DNA of 64,000 nt from Halorubrum sp. CBA1229 (GTDB lineage: Archaea; Halobacteriota; Halobacteria; Halobacteriales; Haloferacaceae), in the NCBI RefSeq assembly GCF_003721435.2, contig NZ_CP054585.1, positions 3,100,001 through 3,164,000 on the forward strand, written 5' to 3'. Positions 25,295 to 33,958 of this stretch are shown here, piece by piece. Position 1 is the first letter of the stretch, and each line of letters opens with the position of its first letter. Below the pieces are notes generated by a model. That model was given only the letters and a program-made list of their open reading frames with translations, was not told where the DNA came from and did no database searches. The position numbers and the translations under genes are program-made.

Positions 25295-26269
25295 ATGAAA
25301 GCCGTAGTACTCGCAGGGGGTTACGCGACCAGACTCTGGCCGATCACCGAGCACCGTCCGAAGATGTTCCTGCCGGTCGGCGAGAACACCGTCATCGACG
25401 AGATCTTCGAGGACTTCGAGGCCGACGACCGCGTCGACGAGGTGTTCGTCTCGACCAACGAGCGCTTCGCCGACACGTTCGACGAGTACCTCACCGACAG
25501 CCCGTTCGAGAAGCCCACCCTCTCGGTCGAGGAGACCGTCGAGGAGGACGAGAAGTTCGGCGTCGTGGGGGCGCTCGAACAGCTCGTCGACCGCGAGGAG
25601 GTCGACGACGACCTCATCGTCGTCGCCGGCGACAACATGATCAGCTTCGACCTGGCCGACTTCACCGACTTCTTCGAGTCGAAGGGGACGCCGACGTTGG
25701 CCGCCTACGACGTGGGCGACCGCGAGCGCGCGAAGTCGTACGGGCTCGTCCAGCTGGACGGCGACGAGGTGATCGACTTCCAGGAGAAGCCCGAGAACCC
25801 CCAGTCGACGCTCGTCTCCATCGCCTGCTACGCGTTCCCCGCCGAGACGCTCCCGAAGCTCACGACGTACCTGGAGGACGACAACAACCCGGACGAGCCG
25901 GGGTGGTTCCTCCAGTGGCTCCAGGAGCGCGGCGCGGTCCACGCGTTCACCTTCGACGGCGCGTGGTTCGACATCGGCACCGCCGACAGCTACCTCGACG
26001 CGGTCGAATACGCGCTCGAAGGCGGCACGCTTGTCGCCGACGACGCGACCGTCGAGGGCTCCGACCTCGGCGACGTGGTCCACGTCATGTCGGGCGCGAC
26101 CGTCACCGACTCGACGCTCGACCGCTCCGTCGTCTTCCCGGACGGGACGATCACCGACTCCGAGATCCGAAACTCCGTGATCGACACAGGCGCCACCCTG
26201 GAAGGGGTCGACCTCTCCGGCGCGCTGATCGGCTCGTACACCTCGATCACCGAGGGCGACGACTTCTGA
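25295..26269 (+). CDS. Sugar-phosphate nucleotidyltransferase with beta-helix C-terminus
   Basis: The 324-residue protein opens with VVLAGGYATRLWPITEHRPK, the nucleotide-binding signature of the glucose-1-phosphate thymidylyl/uridylyltransferase family. FQEKPENPQSTL (about 162) is the sugar-binding segment, and DIGTADSYLDAV (about 227) follows. The last 75 residues are beta-helix rungs (VEGSDLGDVVHVMSGATV). It activates a sugar 1-phosphate with NTP, feeding surface glycan synthesis; AglF-type enzymes of haloarchaeal N-glycosylation are relatives. A GGGGGTG SD-like site lies 4-10 bases before the ATG. The exact nucleotide and sugar are unknown. Confidence 0.88.
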   Translation: MKAVVLAGGYATRLWPITEHRPKMFLPVGENTVIDEIFEDFEADDRVDEVFVSTNERFADTFDEYLTDSPFEKPTLSVEETVEEDEKFGVVGALEQLVDREEVDDDLIVVAGDNMISFDLADFTDFFESKGTPTLAAYDVGDRERAKSYGLVQLDGDEVIDFQEKPENPQSTLVSIACYAFPAETLPKLTTYLEDDNNPDEPGWFLQWLQERGAVHAFTFDGAWFDIGTADSYLDAVEYALEGGTLVADDATVEGSDLGDVVHVMSGATVTDSTLDRSVVFPDGTITDSEIRNSVIDTGATLEGVDLSGALIGSYTSITEGDDF

Positions 26270-26304
26270 CGGGCGACGACTTCTGACGGGCGAGGGCTCC
26301 TGAC
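26254..26304 (+). repeat. 17-bp repeat duplicating a stop codon
   Basis: GGGCGACGACTTCTGAC occurs at 26254-26270 (containing the real stop codon of the nucleotidyltransferase), exactly again at 26271-26287, and as a diverged third copy at 26288-26304. Each copy carries TGA. Confidence 0.85.
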
Positions 26305-26415
26305 GGCCGACGGTTTTTAAGAAGGGCGGCCGGGTTAAGCGGAGGCGGCCGTGAACGGTCTCGCGTCGCTCGCGGCCCGACTCCGCGACGTTTCGCGCTA
26401 CTCACCGGCCGTTGG

Positions 26416-26628
26416 CTACTCGCCCGCCGAGCTCCCGGCCTGTCCGTGCGTGTGGTGATAACAGTCGAGCGCCGGGTCGTCACCGTCGTTCGCGGGGTCG
26501 AAACACACCCGCTGATACCGCTGGTTGTCGAGCAGGTTGACGACGAACCCGTCCGCGTGACGGGACACCGACTCGTAGGGGTCGCCGCAGGCGGGACAGG
26601 TCGCGGGCGGGTCCTCCGGGACGTGCAT
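26416..26628 (-). CDS. Small zinc-finger-like haloarchaeal protein
   Basis: The 70-residue protein has a CxxC motif in ATCPACGDPYESVSRHADG, a later Cys in RVCFDP, and DCYHHTHGQ near the end, giving Cys/His ligands for one zinc. The middle FVVNLLDNQRYQRV forms a helix and strand. It resembles conserved small haloarchaeal zinc-finger proteins. A possible TATA element (GTTTTAC, about 40 bp upstream) is farther than usual. The function is unknown; RNA, DNA or protein binding are all possible. Confidence 0.65.
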   Translation of the reverse strand: MHVPEDPPATCPACGDPYESVSRHADGFVVNLLDNQRYQRVCFDPANDGDDPALDCYHHTHGQAGSSAGE

Positions 26629-26731
26629 GGTGATCGCGCCGTGCGCGTGTCGCTGGTCAGGGCCGAACGAGTAAAACGGATCCGGGGGTCGGGGGCGGCC
26701 GCCTCGTCGCCGTCCGCCGTACCTCGTGGCG

Positions 26732-28195
26732 CTACGACCCGTTCCCGCCGTCGCCGCCGCCCTCGACGCCGAGCGCGTCGAACAGCTTCCGGCGGACGGC
26801 CTCCTCGGTGAGATGCAAGAGGGTGTCGCGGTTCTCGCCGCTCGCCTCGATGCCGGTGAAGATGCCGAGCGGGATCGACAGCGAGCCCTGCGTGGAGTGG
26901 CCGGCGGCGTCGCCCATCTCGGAGAACGCCTCGTCGAGGACGTTGCCGATGTTCAGCCGGATATCCTTCGAGCGCGCGGCGAGGTAGATGGTGTCGTCGG
27001 CGATGCCCAGGACGGCGGTCGTCGTGATCCCCTCCAAGTTGAGCAGGTGTTGGGCCGCCTGCGCGAGCGCTTCGCGGTCCCGGATGAAGCCGGCCGTCGA
27101 GAAGAGGTGGCTCCCCTGCACCTCGCGGTTCTGGATCGCCTCCGCGAGGACGTCCAGCGTCTCGGGGCTCATCGACGGCGACTCCACCTGTTCGAGCGTG
27201 TCGTGGTTCGCGAACGGGTGGAGGTACGCGGCCGCCGTCAGGTCCGCGGGCGTCGTGTCCCGCTTGAAGTCGAGCGTCTCGGCGCGGATCCCGTATAAGA
27301 GAGCGGTCGCGACCGCCTCGGTCGGCGACTGATCGAACTCCTGAAGGTACTTCGTGAGGATCGTCGACGTCGAGGAGACGTTGGTCCGCACGTCGACGAA
27401 CCGGGCGTCGAACGGGACCTCCGCCTCGAGGTGGTCGAGGTAGATGTCAATATCGGCGTCGAAGTCGAAGCCGTCGTCGGCCGATTTCGCGAGGTCGACC
27501 GCGGCGACCGTCTGATACTCGGGGAGGTCGGGCGCGTCCGACCGCGCCACGAGGTCGATCCCGAGGAGGTTGACGAACGCCCGGTTCTCCTGGTGGCCCA
27601 CGTCGCCGGAGTAGAGGATGTCGGCCTCGACGCCGAACGCGTCCGCGATCGCTTGTAGGGCGGTCGCCGACGCGATCGAGTCGGGCTCCGGGTTGTCGTG
27701 GGTCAAGATCGCCATCCGGCCGCCGCCCTCCTCGATGATCTCCGCGAGCTGGCGGGCCATGTACTCCAGCTCGCCGGTCTCGAGCGACTGGAGAGCGCTG
27801 TCGGCGATCACCGTGGAGGGGTTGATCACCACGTCGGCGCCGCGCTCGCGGAGCTCGTCCTCGCTGACGGGGTCGGAGGCGCGGACGACGACGTAGTGGT
27901 CGCCGCCGACGTCGCGGATCGCCGAAACGGCCGCCTTGTTCGCCTCCACGTCGCTGGAGAGGATCAACACGATGTCCCGGTCGTCCAGGGCCTCGACGAC
28001 GTCGGGCTCGGCGATGTCCTGTACCCGGGCGTTGAGGTCTTGGTCGCGGAGCGCCTCGACGCGACTCTCGTCGCGGTCGAGGATGAGCACGTCCTTGCCG
28101 CGATCCGTCAGCTCCTCTGCGACGGCGTGTCCGACGCTGCCACAGCCCAGGATCGCGTACCGCGTCCGTGCCGATCCGGATGCCCCACTACTCAT
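26732..28195 (-). CDS. RCK (TrkA-N) plus DHH/DHHA1 phosphoesterase
   Basis: The 487-residue protein has an N-terminal Rossmann RCK domain (YAILGCGSVGHAVAEELTDR, about 1-130). A DHH phosphoesterase domain follows: THDNPEPDSIASATAL (about 165), then IYLDHLEAEVPFDARFVD (about 252). The DHHA1 domain ends with GDAAGHSTQGS (about 430), equivalent to the GGGH motif. The signature triad DHH reads DHL here, so one His is replaced by Leu. Family members cleave nanoRNA, pApA or cyclic dinucleotides; an RCK domain suggests NAD(H) or nucleotide sensing. A TATA-like CGTTAAGTG lies 23-31 bp before the ATG. A cyclic-dinucleotide role is only a possibility. Confidence 0.85.
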   Translation of the reverse strand: MSSGASGSARTRYAILGCGSVGHAVAEELTDRGKDVLILDRDESRVEALRDQDLNARVQDIAEPDVVEALDDRDIVLILSSDVEANKAAVSAIRDVGGDHYVVVRASDPVSEDELRERGADVVINPSTVIADSALQSLETGELEYMARQLAEIIEEGGGRMAILTHDNPEPDSIASATALQAIADAFGVEADILYSGDVGHQENRAFVNLLGIDLVARSDAPDLPEYQTVAAVDLAKSADDGFDFDADIDIYLDHLEAEVPFDARFVDVRTNVSSTSTILTKYLQEFDQSPTEAVATALLYGIRAETLDFKRDTTPADLTAAAYLHPFANHDTLEQVESPSMSPETLDVLAEAIQNREVQGSHLFSTAGFIRDREALAQAAQHLLNLEGITTTAVLGIADDTIYLAARSKDIRLNIGNVLDEAFSEMGDAAGHSTQGSLSIPLGIFTGIEASGENRDTLLHLTEEAVRRKLFDALGVEGGGDGGNGS

Positions 28196-28311
28196 TACCC
28201 GTGAATTCCGCGGGACGCCACTTAACGAGTGCGCTCTCCGTGTGGGAGGGGCGAACAGGGCACACTTCCGCGGGGCGAGAGGGCGGCTTCGTGCGCCGTC
28301 GAATGAAAAGG

Positions 28312-28319
28312 CCTTTTAC
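28312..28319 (+). promoter_or_regulatory. TATA element of tRNA-Lys
   Basis: CTTTTACG is centred about 28 bp before the first tRNA base at 28344, the right place for its promoter. Confidence 0.55.
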
Positions 28320-28343
28320 GTCGACAGCGGTAGAATTCGGTGA

Positions 28344-28417
28344 GGGCCGGTAGCTCAGTTAGGGAGAGCGACGGACTCTTAATCCGTCGGTCGCGTGTTC
28401 AAATCGCGCCCGGCCCG
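28344..28417 (+). tRNA. tRNA-Lys (CTT)
   Basis: The 74-nt sequence folds into a full cloverleaf. The acceptor GGGCCGG pairs with CCGGCCC, the D arm is GCTC/GAGC, the anticodon stem is ACGGA/TCCGT with loop CTCTTAA (anticodon CTT), the variable loop has 5 bases, and the T arm is GCGTG/CGCGC with TTCAAAT. The discriminator is G, no CCA is encoded and there is no intron. Confidence 0.95.
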
Positions 28418-28536
28418 TTTCTTCGAGCAGTGTTTCGCGACGAGCGAACCGCTCTCTTGTGGACCCGATACCGAGTTAGCTCGGTAGCCGCTGATTTATG
28501 TATACGTGACCGGGCGGCACTTATAAACGACCCCGC

Positions 28537-28953
28537 TCACTCCAAGAACCGCGACTCGACATCTCCGGACGGCATCATACACTGGTCCTTCTTGCCAAAC
28601 CACCGGTATCGGTTGTCGGCGACGAAGTCGTAGATCCGGTCACGGACCGATCGGGGAAGGTAGCGGAACGGGGAGAGGAGCCGATAGGCACCGCCGAGCC
28701 CCGTCGCGATCTGGATGATCGCCGACGACTTCACGTAGCTCTCGCCGTCTTCGATCAGGACGACCGACTCCAGTTCGTCGCTCGGCAGGTCGTGCTCGGC
28801 CAGCAGCGCCTGTCCGGCGTCGGACTGGAGGGAGGCGAAGCGGTACTTGCCCTCCTCGTCGCGGGGGAGGACGAACTGCACGAACCCGCTACAGAGGTTA
28901 CAGACGCCGTCGAAGAGGATGACCGACTCGTCGTCGGGGGGATCCGTGGGCAT
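28537..28953 (-). CDS. DCC-family thiol-disulfide oxidoreductase-like protein (DUF393)
   Basis: The 138-residue protein starts with VILFDGVCNLCSGFVQFVL, the DxxCxxC-type motif (here FDGVCNLC) of the DCC family, which has a thioredoxin-like redox role. FASLQSDAGQALL and IIQIATGLGGAYRLL (about 80) are also family features. It is cytoplasmic or membrane-associated. It is encoded divergently from an HTTM-domain membrane protein 163 bp away. DCC and HTTM genes are often neighbours, so the two may serve one redox or carboxylation process at the membrane. Confidence 0.88.
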   Translation of the reverse strand: MPTDPPDDESVILFDGVCNLCSGFVQFVLPRDEEGKYRFASLQSDAGQALLAEHDLPSDELESVVLIEDGESYVKSSAIIQIATGLGGAYRLLSPFRYLPRSVRDRIYDFVADNRYRWFGKKDQCMMPSGDVESRFLE

Positions 28954-29115
28954 CGCGTGGCTGAAGTACGGACCCGCCGCAGTTCATGCTTCCGGTCGGG
29001 GGACCCGAGTCCCGCTTCGATCGGCAGACGGAGGACCGTCGAACGCGGAAGCCGGTCTACACCAAGCTTATGCCATTCGGGGGGTGATGCTGTCGAACGA
29101 CGGGGTCACGAAAGT

Positions 29116-30765
29116 ATGGATCAAAAGCCCTCCGACGGCAGTACCCGATCGCGACTCTCGAGCGCCATCGACCGCTTTTCGGCGGCGTTGGCCGCGCGAG
29201 TCGCGATCGATCTGCGCGCGCTCGCGGCCTTCCGGATCGGGCTCGGCGCGCTGTTGATAGCCGACCTCGCGCTGCGCTCGCGCTCGCTGACCGCCTTCTA
29301 CACAGACGACGGCGTGCTCCCACGCAGTGCGTTCCTCTCGGACTACTCGGCGAGCCACTCGCTGCACGCGTTCGTCGGCGAGCCGTGGGCCGTGGCGCTG
29401 CTGTTCGTCGTCGCGGGCGCGTTCGCGCTCGCGCTGCTCGTCGGGTACCGGACGCGACTCGTCACGGCCGTCTCGTGGGTGCTGCTGCTCTCGTTGCACG
29501 CTCGGAACCCGATGCTGTTGAACTCGGGAGACAGCCTGCTGCGCATGCTGCTCTTCTGGAGCTTCTTCCTCCCGCTCGGCGCACGGTGGTCGGTCGACGC
29601 CGTCAGGCGAGCGGACGCGCCGGAAGACGATACCGACCCCGGAATTGCGGGTTCGATCGGGCCCGCCGTGGCGACCGTCGCCGGGTTGGCGCTCCTGTTG
29701 CAGATGCTCGTGATGTACCTGACCAACGCCGTCCACAAGTACGAGGGCGACCTCTGGATGAGCGGCGAGGCGGTCGTCTACGTCATGCAGGCCGACCACT
29801 TCACCTACCTCCTCGGCAACCACATCGCCGAGTTCCCCGGCCTGCTGCGCGCGCTCACCGTCCTGTGGCTCGTGCTCCTGTTCGCGTCGCCGCTGTTGCT
29901 CCTGCTCACCGGGATCCCGCGCGCCGCGGTCGCCTCGCTGTTCGTCGGCATGCACCTCGGGATGCTGGTCACGATGCCGATCGGTCTCTTTCCGGTCGTC
30001 GTCGTCGTCGGTTTCATTCCGTTCTTCCAGACGCCCGTCTGGGACGCCGCCGAGCGCGCCGTCGCTCGTCTGGGCCCGTCGACGCGGATCGCGCGCTGGC
30101 GTGCCGGGCTCGAATCCCGGACGAGGGCGCTCCTCTCGCTCGGCGCGTCGCTCCCCTCGCTCGGTGCGTCACTCCCTCGACCGACCGCGTCGGAGCGCCT
30201 CGCCGGCCTGCGGGACGCGGACCTCTCGGCGGGCCTCGCGCGCGGACGCGTCCTCTTCTCGACAGTGCTGCCGTACGTCTTCCTCGTCCTAGTCGTCCTC
30301 TCGAGCGCGCAGGCGGTCGACTACACCGAGGTTCCCGAGCCCGGCGAGGACGTCTTAGACGCCGTCGAGATGGACCAGTCCTGGCGGATGTTCGCGCCCG
30401 ATCCCACCCACACGACGCGATGGTTCGTCGTCTCCGGAACCCTCGAAAACGGGACCGAACGGGACGTGTTCCGAGACGCGGCGGTACGTTTCGAACGACC
30501 GCCGCGTGCGGAGACCACCTATCCGAGCGCGCGCTGGCGGAAGTACCTCACCAACGTCTACTCGACCGACAACGAGAACCACCGCTCGTACCTCGCGAAC
30601 TACCTCTGTGCGGAGTGGAACCGCACCCACGAGACGGGCGTCGAGAACGTGACCGTCTACCAGCTGTACGAGCGAACCGACCCCTACAACGGGACCGTCG
30701 AGGCCGAGGGACAGTTCGAGATGATCGAGTACGACTGCTCGGGCGAGTTCGTCCAGAACGAGTGA
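29116..30765 (+). CDS. HTTM-domain membrane protein (vitamin K carboxylase-like)
   Basis: The 549-residue protein has about nine hydrophobic helices in the first 330 residues. Its start RVAIDLRALAAFRIGLGALLI, together with AFYTDDGVLPRSAFLS, is the HTTM signature (helices related to vitamin K-dependent gamma-carboxylase). After a linker of Leu/Ser repeats (SLGASLPSL) and one more helix, the last 170 residues are a hydrophilic exported domain with several N-x-T/S sites (FAPDPTHTTRWFVV, YPSARWRKYLTN). The ATG at 29116 starts just before the basic N-terminus. It is divergent from the DCC gene. The substrate is unknown; true gamma-carboxylation is not claimed. Confidence 0.8.
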   Translation: MDQKPSDGSTRSRLSSAIDRFSAALAARVAIDLRALAAFRIGLGALLIADLALRSRSLTAFYTDDGVLPRSAFLSDYSASHSLHAFVGEPWAVALLFVVAGAFALALLVGYRTRLVTAVSWVLLLSLHARNPMLLNSGDSLLRMLLFWSFFLPLGARWSVDAVRRADAPEDDTDPGIAGSIGPAVATVAGLALLLQMLVMYLTNAVHKYEGDLWMSGEAVVYVMQADHFTYLLGNHIAEFPGLLRALTVLWLVLLFASPLLLLLTGIPRAAVASLFVGMHLGMLVTMPIGLFPVVVVVGFIPFFQTPVWDAAERAVARLGPSTRIARWRAGLESRTRALLSLGASLPSLGASLPRPTASERLAGLRDADLSAGLARGRVLFSTVLPYVFLVLVVLSSAQAVDYTEVPEPGEDVLDAVEMDQSWRMFAPDPTHTTRWFVVSGTLENGTERDVFRDAAVRFERPPRAETTYPSARWRKYLTNVYSTDNENHRSYLANYLCAEWNRTHETGVENVTVYQLYERTDPYNGTVEAEGQFEMIEYDCSGEFVQNE

Positions 30766-30894
30766 GGTCGGACCGTCTCGACGGGCGCGGAGGCGATCGC
30801 TCGCGTCCGTCCGCCATCGGCAATCCCCCACGTCACCGCGATTGGCGGCCAGAGAGGGCGCTGCGATGCCGGTTCTGATAATTTGGGTTATAGA

Positions 30895-30902
30895 CTTTTA
30901 TT
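30895..30902 (+). promoter_or_regulatory. TATA element for the multi-PAS gene
   Basis: CTTTTATT is centred 25-26 bp before the ATG at 30924, indicating a leaderless transcript that probably also covers the receiver-HalX gene. Confidence 0.6.
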
Positions 30903-30923
30903 CTCCACCGCAGTCGCTCGGGT

Positions 30924-33035
30924 ATGGAGCCTCGAACGGAATCAGTTCGGACGGTCGTTCACGTCGGCCCCGCCGGGGACCGGGTCCGGGAAGCGGCCGC
31001 GAAATCGACGGTCGTCGACGGACCGGACCGCGTCGTCACCGTCGATCCCGAGGCTATCGGAGACGCCTCGCCGGATCCGGCCGACGTACGGCTGATCGTC
31101 TGCGAGCTGACGCCGGCGTCGGGGGTCGATTCCCTCGTCGCGATCCGCGAGGCGGTGCCCGGCGTCCCGTCGCTCGCGGTCGTGGCCGACGACGCCGCTG
31201 TTGACGACGCGCTCGCGGCCGGAGCGACCGACGTGCTGGTCCGCCGGGACGGCGTCGACGAGCCGACGCTGCTCGCTCGACGGATAGACACGGTCGCGAC
31301 CACGCCGACGCGGCCGCCGCTCGCCGCCGAGCCGACCGAACGCCTCCTCGATGCGATCGACGACGCGTTCTACACCCTCGACACGGACGGCGCGCTCAGG
31401 CGGTGGAACGACAGCCTCGGAGAGATCACGGGGTACGGCGACGACGAGCTGGAGGGGAAGCACGCGCTGGAGCTCTTCGCCGGCGCCGACAGAGACCGGA
31501 TCGCAGACGCCATCGAGACCGTGCTGGAGACCGGCACGGCAACCGTCGAGGCGGAGCTGATCGCGAAGGACGGCGGGGCGACTCCGATCGAGTTCACGGG
31601 CGCCCTCGTGACCGACGCCGACGGGACGCCGCGGGGCATCGTCGGCATCGGTCGGAACGTGACCGATCGCCGGGAACGCGAGGACCAGCTGTTGCGACTC
31701 CGACAGGCCGTCGAGACGGTCGTCGAAAGCGCGCCCCTGACGCTGTTCGAGGTCGAGCCCGACGGGACGGTCTCGACGGTCCGCGGCGAGACCCTGTCGC
31801 GTCGGCTCCGCCGTCGGGTCACCCCAGGAGACGACGTCGCGGAGGTCTTCGGCGACCAACCGCGGGTTCGCAGCGCCGTCGACGCCGCGTTCGCGGGCGA
31901 GTCCGCACACGAGCTCGTCGACCTGGCCGACGCGACGCTCGAAACGTGGCTCCAGCCGTCACTGGACGAGACCGGCGCCGTCAGTCGCGTGATCGGCCTG
32001 ACCCTCGACGTGACGGAGCGGGAGGAGCGAGCCGGCATGCTCGATCAGATCCAAGCGAACGCCGGCGAGGTCATCTGGATGTCCACTCCGAGCAAGGAAT
32101 CGATGGACTTCGTTACCGATTCGTACGAGACCGTCTGGGGGCGCTCACCCGAGACGCTCGACGAGAACGCGACCTCGTTCGTCGAGGCGGTCCATCCCGA
32201 CGACCGCGAGCGGGTCGAGGCGGCGGTGGCCGAGCAGCGCGAGGACCCGGACGCGTACGAGGAGACGTATCGGGTGATCCGACCGGACGGCGAGGTCCGG
32301 TGGGTCCACGACCAGTCGTCCGGCGTCTACGAGGGCGGTGAGCTGACGCGTATCGTCGGCATCGCGACGGACGTCACGGTCCGGAAACGCCGCGAGCGGG
32401 AGCTCCGGTTGAAGAACCGCGCCATCGAGACCGCGCCGGTCGGGATCGCGATCCACGAGGCGACCGGACCGAGGAGTCCGATAACGTACGTGAACGAGGC
32501 GTTCGAAGCGACCACGGGATACGAGCCCGACTCGATCGCCGGCGAGGGCCTCTCGGAGCTCGTCGGCGACGCCACGGACGGGGATCGCATACGGGAGCTC
32601 GAGACGGCGCTCGAGGCGGGCGAGCACCGGTCGCGCACCGCCGTGCTCCACCGCGCTGACGGGACGCCCTTCTGGGGCCGGATCGCCGTCGCTCCCGTCG
32701 TCGAGACGGACGGCGACGTGACGCACGCGGTCACGTTCGTCCAGGACGTGACCGAGTCGAAGGAGCACGAGCAGTCGATCGAACGGCACCTGGCCGAGTT
32801 CGGCGAAGTGCTCGCGGAGGACCTCGGGGTCCCGCTGCGGGAGGCGAGGGGACACCTGGACGCGGCGATCGACGACGGAGCGGACGAGGAGCTCCGACGG
32901 GCGACGCGATCGATCGAGACCGCGATCTCGCTCGTCGACGACCTCGCGACCGTCCACTCGTTCTCGGTCGAACCGCGACATCTCTCGGAGTCGATGCGGG
33001 AGTCGCTGCCGGGGTCCACCGCGGGGGACGAGTGA
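30924..33035 (+). CDS. Multi-PAS pseudo-histidine kinase with N-terminal pseudo-receiver
   Basis: The 703-residue protein has no membrane helix. Residues about 8-122 resemble a receiver domain, with Glu61 (LIVCELTPASG) where phospho-Asp is expected. PAS-type domains follow at about 138-252, 262-370, 375-485 and 492-610. Residues 618-690 match the H-box helices of haloarchaeal kinases (consensus F-x-x-V-V-S-H-D-L-R-N-P-L), but FGEVLAEDLGVPL has Glu632 in place of His. The protein then ends with no HATPase domain. It therefore cannot autophosphorylate in the usual way. Pairing with the next gene, whose receiver is also altered, suggests a phosphorylation-free signalling unit. The last PAS lacks the Cys of LOV domains. 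Confidence 0.85.
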   Translation: MEPRTESVRTVVHVGPAGDRVREAAAKSTVVDGPDRVVTVDPEAIGDASPDPADVRLIVCELTPASGVDSLVAIREAVPGVPSLAVVADDAAVDDALAAGATDVLVRRDGVDEPTLLARRIDTVATTPTRPPLAAEPTERLLDAIDDAFYTLDTDGALRRWNDSLGEITGYGDDELEGKHALELFAGADRDRIADAIETVLETGTATVEAELIAKDGGATPIEFTGALVTDADGTPRGIVGIGRNVTDRREREDQLLRLRQAVETVVESAPLTLFEVEPDGTVSTVRGETLSRRLRRRVTPGDDVAEVFGDQPRVRSAVDAAFAGESAHELVDLADATLETWLQPSLDETGAVSRVIGLTLDVTEREERAGMLDQIQANAGEVIWMSTPSKESMDFVTDSYETVWGRSPETLDENATSFVEAVHPDDRERVEAAVAEQREDPDAYEETYRVIRPDGEVRWVHDQSSGVYEGGELTRIVGIATDVTVRKRRERELRLKNRAIETAPVGIAIHEATGPRSPITYVNEAFEATTGYEPDSIAGEGLSELVGDATDGDRIRELETALEAGEHRSRTAVLHRADGTPFWGRIAVAPVVETDGDVTHAVTFVQDVTESKEHEQSIERHLAEFGEVLAEDLGVPLREARGHLDAAIDDGADEELRRATRSIETAISLVDDLATVHSFSVEPRHLSESMRESLPGSTAGDE

Positions 33036-33083
33036 GATGACCGACCGCCGAGTTCGCTCGGCCGGTCGATCGCCGGTCGGTGG

Positions 33084-33857
33084 GTGATCCGCGTGGAGCT
33101 CCCGGCGTCGGCGATCGTCGTCTGCGAGTCGAACCGGACGAGGGCGGACCTCTACGGGCTCTGGCTCGACGACCGCGAGGTCCGGCAGGCGCTGACGCGG
33201 TCGCAGTTCGTCGAGGCGTTCGACGCCGGTATCGCGGTCGTCGTGTTGGAGCACTCGTTCGGCGACGAGGGGGCGGAGTCGATACTCGATCGAGTCGGAT
33301 CGCGGGCGCCTCACTGCCGCGTGGTCGGGGTCCGAGACCGGTCGACCGCGACGCCGGAACCGAGATACGACCGCGAGATCGAACGGCCGGTGTTCGAGGC
33401 GGAACTCGCCGAGTCCGTCGAGGCGCTGTTCAACCGCGCGAACTATCACCTGCTGCTCGACCTGTACTACCGGACCACGGTCGTGATCTCGACGTACGAG
33501 TGGCGGGCCGACGGCGACCCGTCGGACGACGAGCGGTACGGGCGGCTCCGCGACCGGGCCGATCGCATTCAGGGCTATTTAAACGGGCTCCGGCCGCGGA
33601 TGAGCGACGAGGACGTCCGCGCCGTCGCACGGGGGATCACGATCGCCGACGCCGCCGCCGTCGACGCCGACGCGACCATCGAGAGCAAGTACCGGCCCGA
33701 CGGCTGCTCGCGGTGCGGACAGGACTGGAGCGAACCGATAGACGGCGGCGATTCGGCCGCGCGGCTGGCGGCGTACGTGTGGCGCTGCGTCAACTGCGGG
33801 CACGTCGACATGCGCGCGGACCCGAACCACCGACACGTCAGCTCGTTCAGGCGCTGA
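33084..33857 (+). CDS. Pseudo-receiver with HalX domain and zinc ribbon
   Basis: The 257-residue protein aligns along its length with haloarchaeal receiver-HalX regulators (consensus V-V-D-D-E, then L-L-D-R-x-M-P-G, then K-P-V). Here the acidic pocket reads VVCES, the phospho-Asp is Glu56 (VVVLEHSFGDEG) and the Lys of KP is Arg101 (IERPVF). HalX-like helices run from about 116 to 172 (FNRANYHLLLDLYYRTTVV onward). A C-terminal zinc ribbon has CSRCGQ (208-211) and CVNCGH (235-238). Glu often mimics phospho-Asp, so it may be constitutively 'on' or act as a partner platform. It starts with GTG 48 bp after the pseudo-kinase gene, probably in one transcript. Confidence 0.8.
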   Translation: MIRVELPASAIVVCESNRTRADLYGLWLDDREVRQALTRSQFVEAFDAGIAVVVLEHSFGDEGAESILDRVGSRAPHCRVVGVRDRSTATPEPRYDREIERPVFEAELAESVEALFNRANYHLLLDLYYRTTVVISTYEWRADGDPSDDERYGRLRDRADRIQGYLNGLRPRMSDEDVRAVARGITIADAAAVDADATIESKYRPDGCSRCGQDWSEPIDGGDSAARLAAYVWRCVNCGHVDMRADPNHRHVSSFRR

Positions 33858-33925
33858 GCCGGTGGAGGCCGCCGATCCGGCGGTCGGCGGGCCGGCGACC
33901 CACCCCCGAGTTCACCGCGACGCGA

Positions 33926-33933
33926 CCTTTTAT
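33926..33933 (+). promoter_or_regulatory. TATA element for the SDR gene
   Basis: CCTTTTAT is centred about 29 bp before the ATG at 33959, giving an essentially leaderless transcript. Confidence 0.55.
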
Positions 33934-33958
33934 CAGCGATGTCGCCGACGGCGTACCC

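Noticed and set aside
26351-26458. 35-residue frame starting with GTG near a TATA-like GGTTTTTAAG
   Set aside because: It runs into the opposite-strand zinc-finger gene and has no recognisable family; the T-rich stretch may instead end the nucleotidyltransferase transcript.
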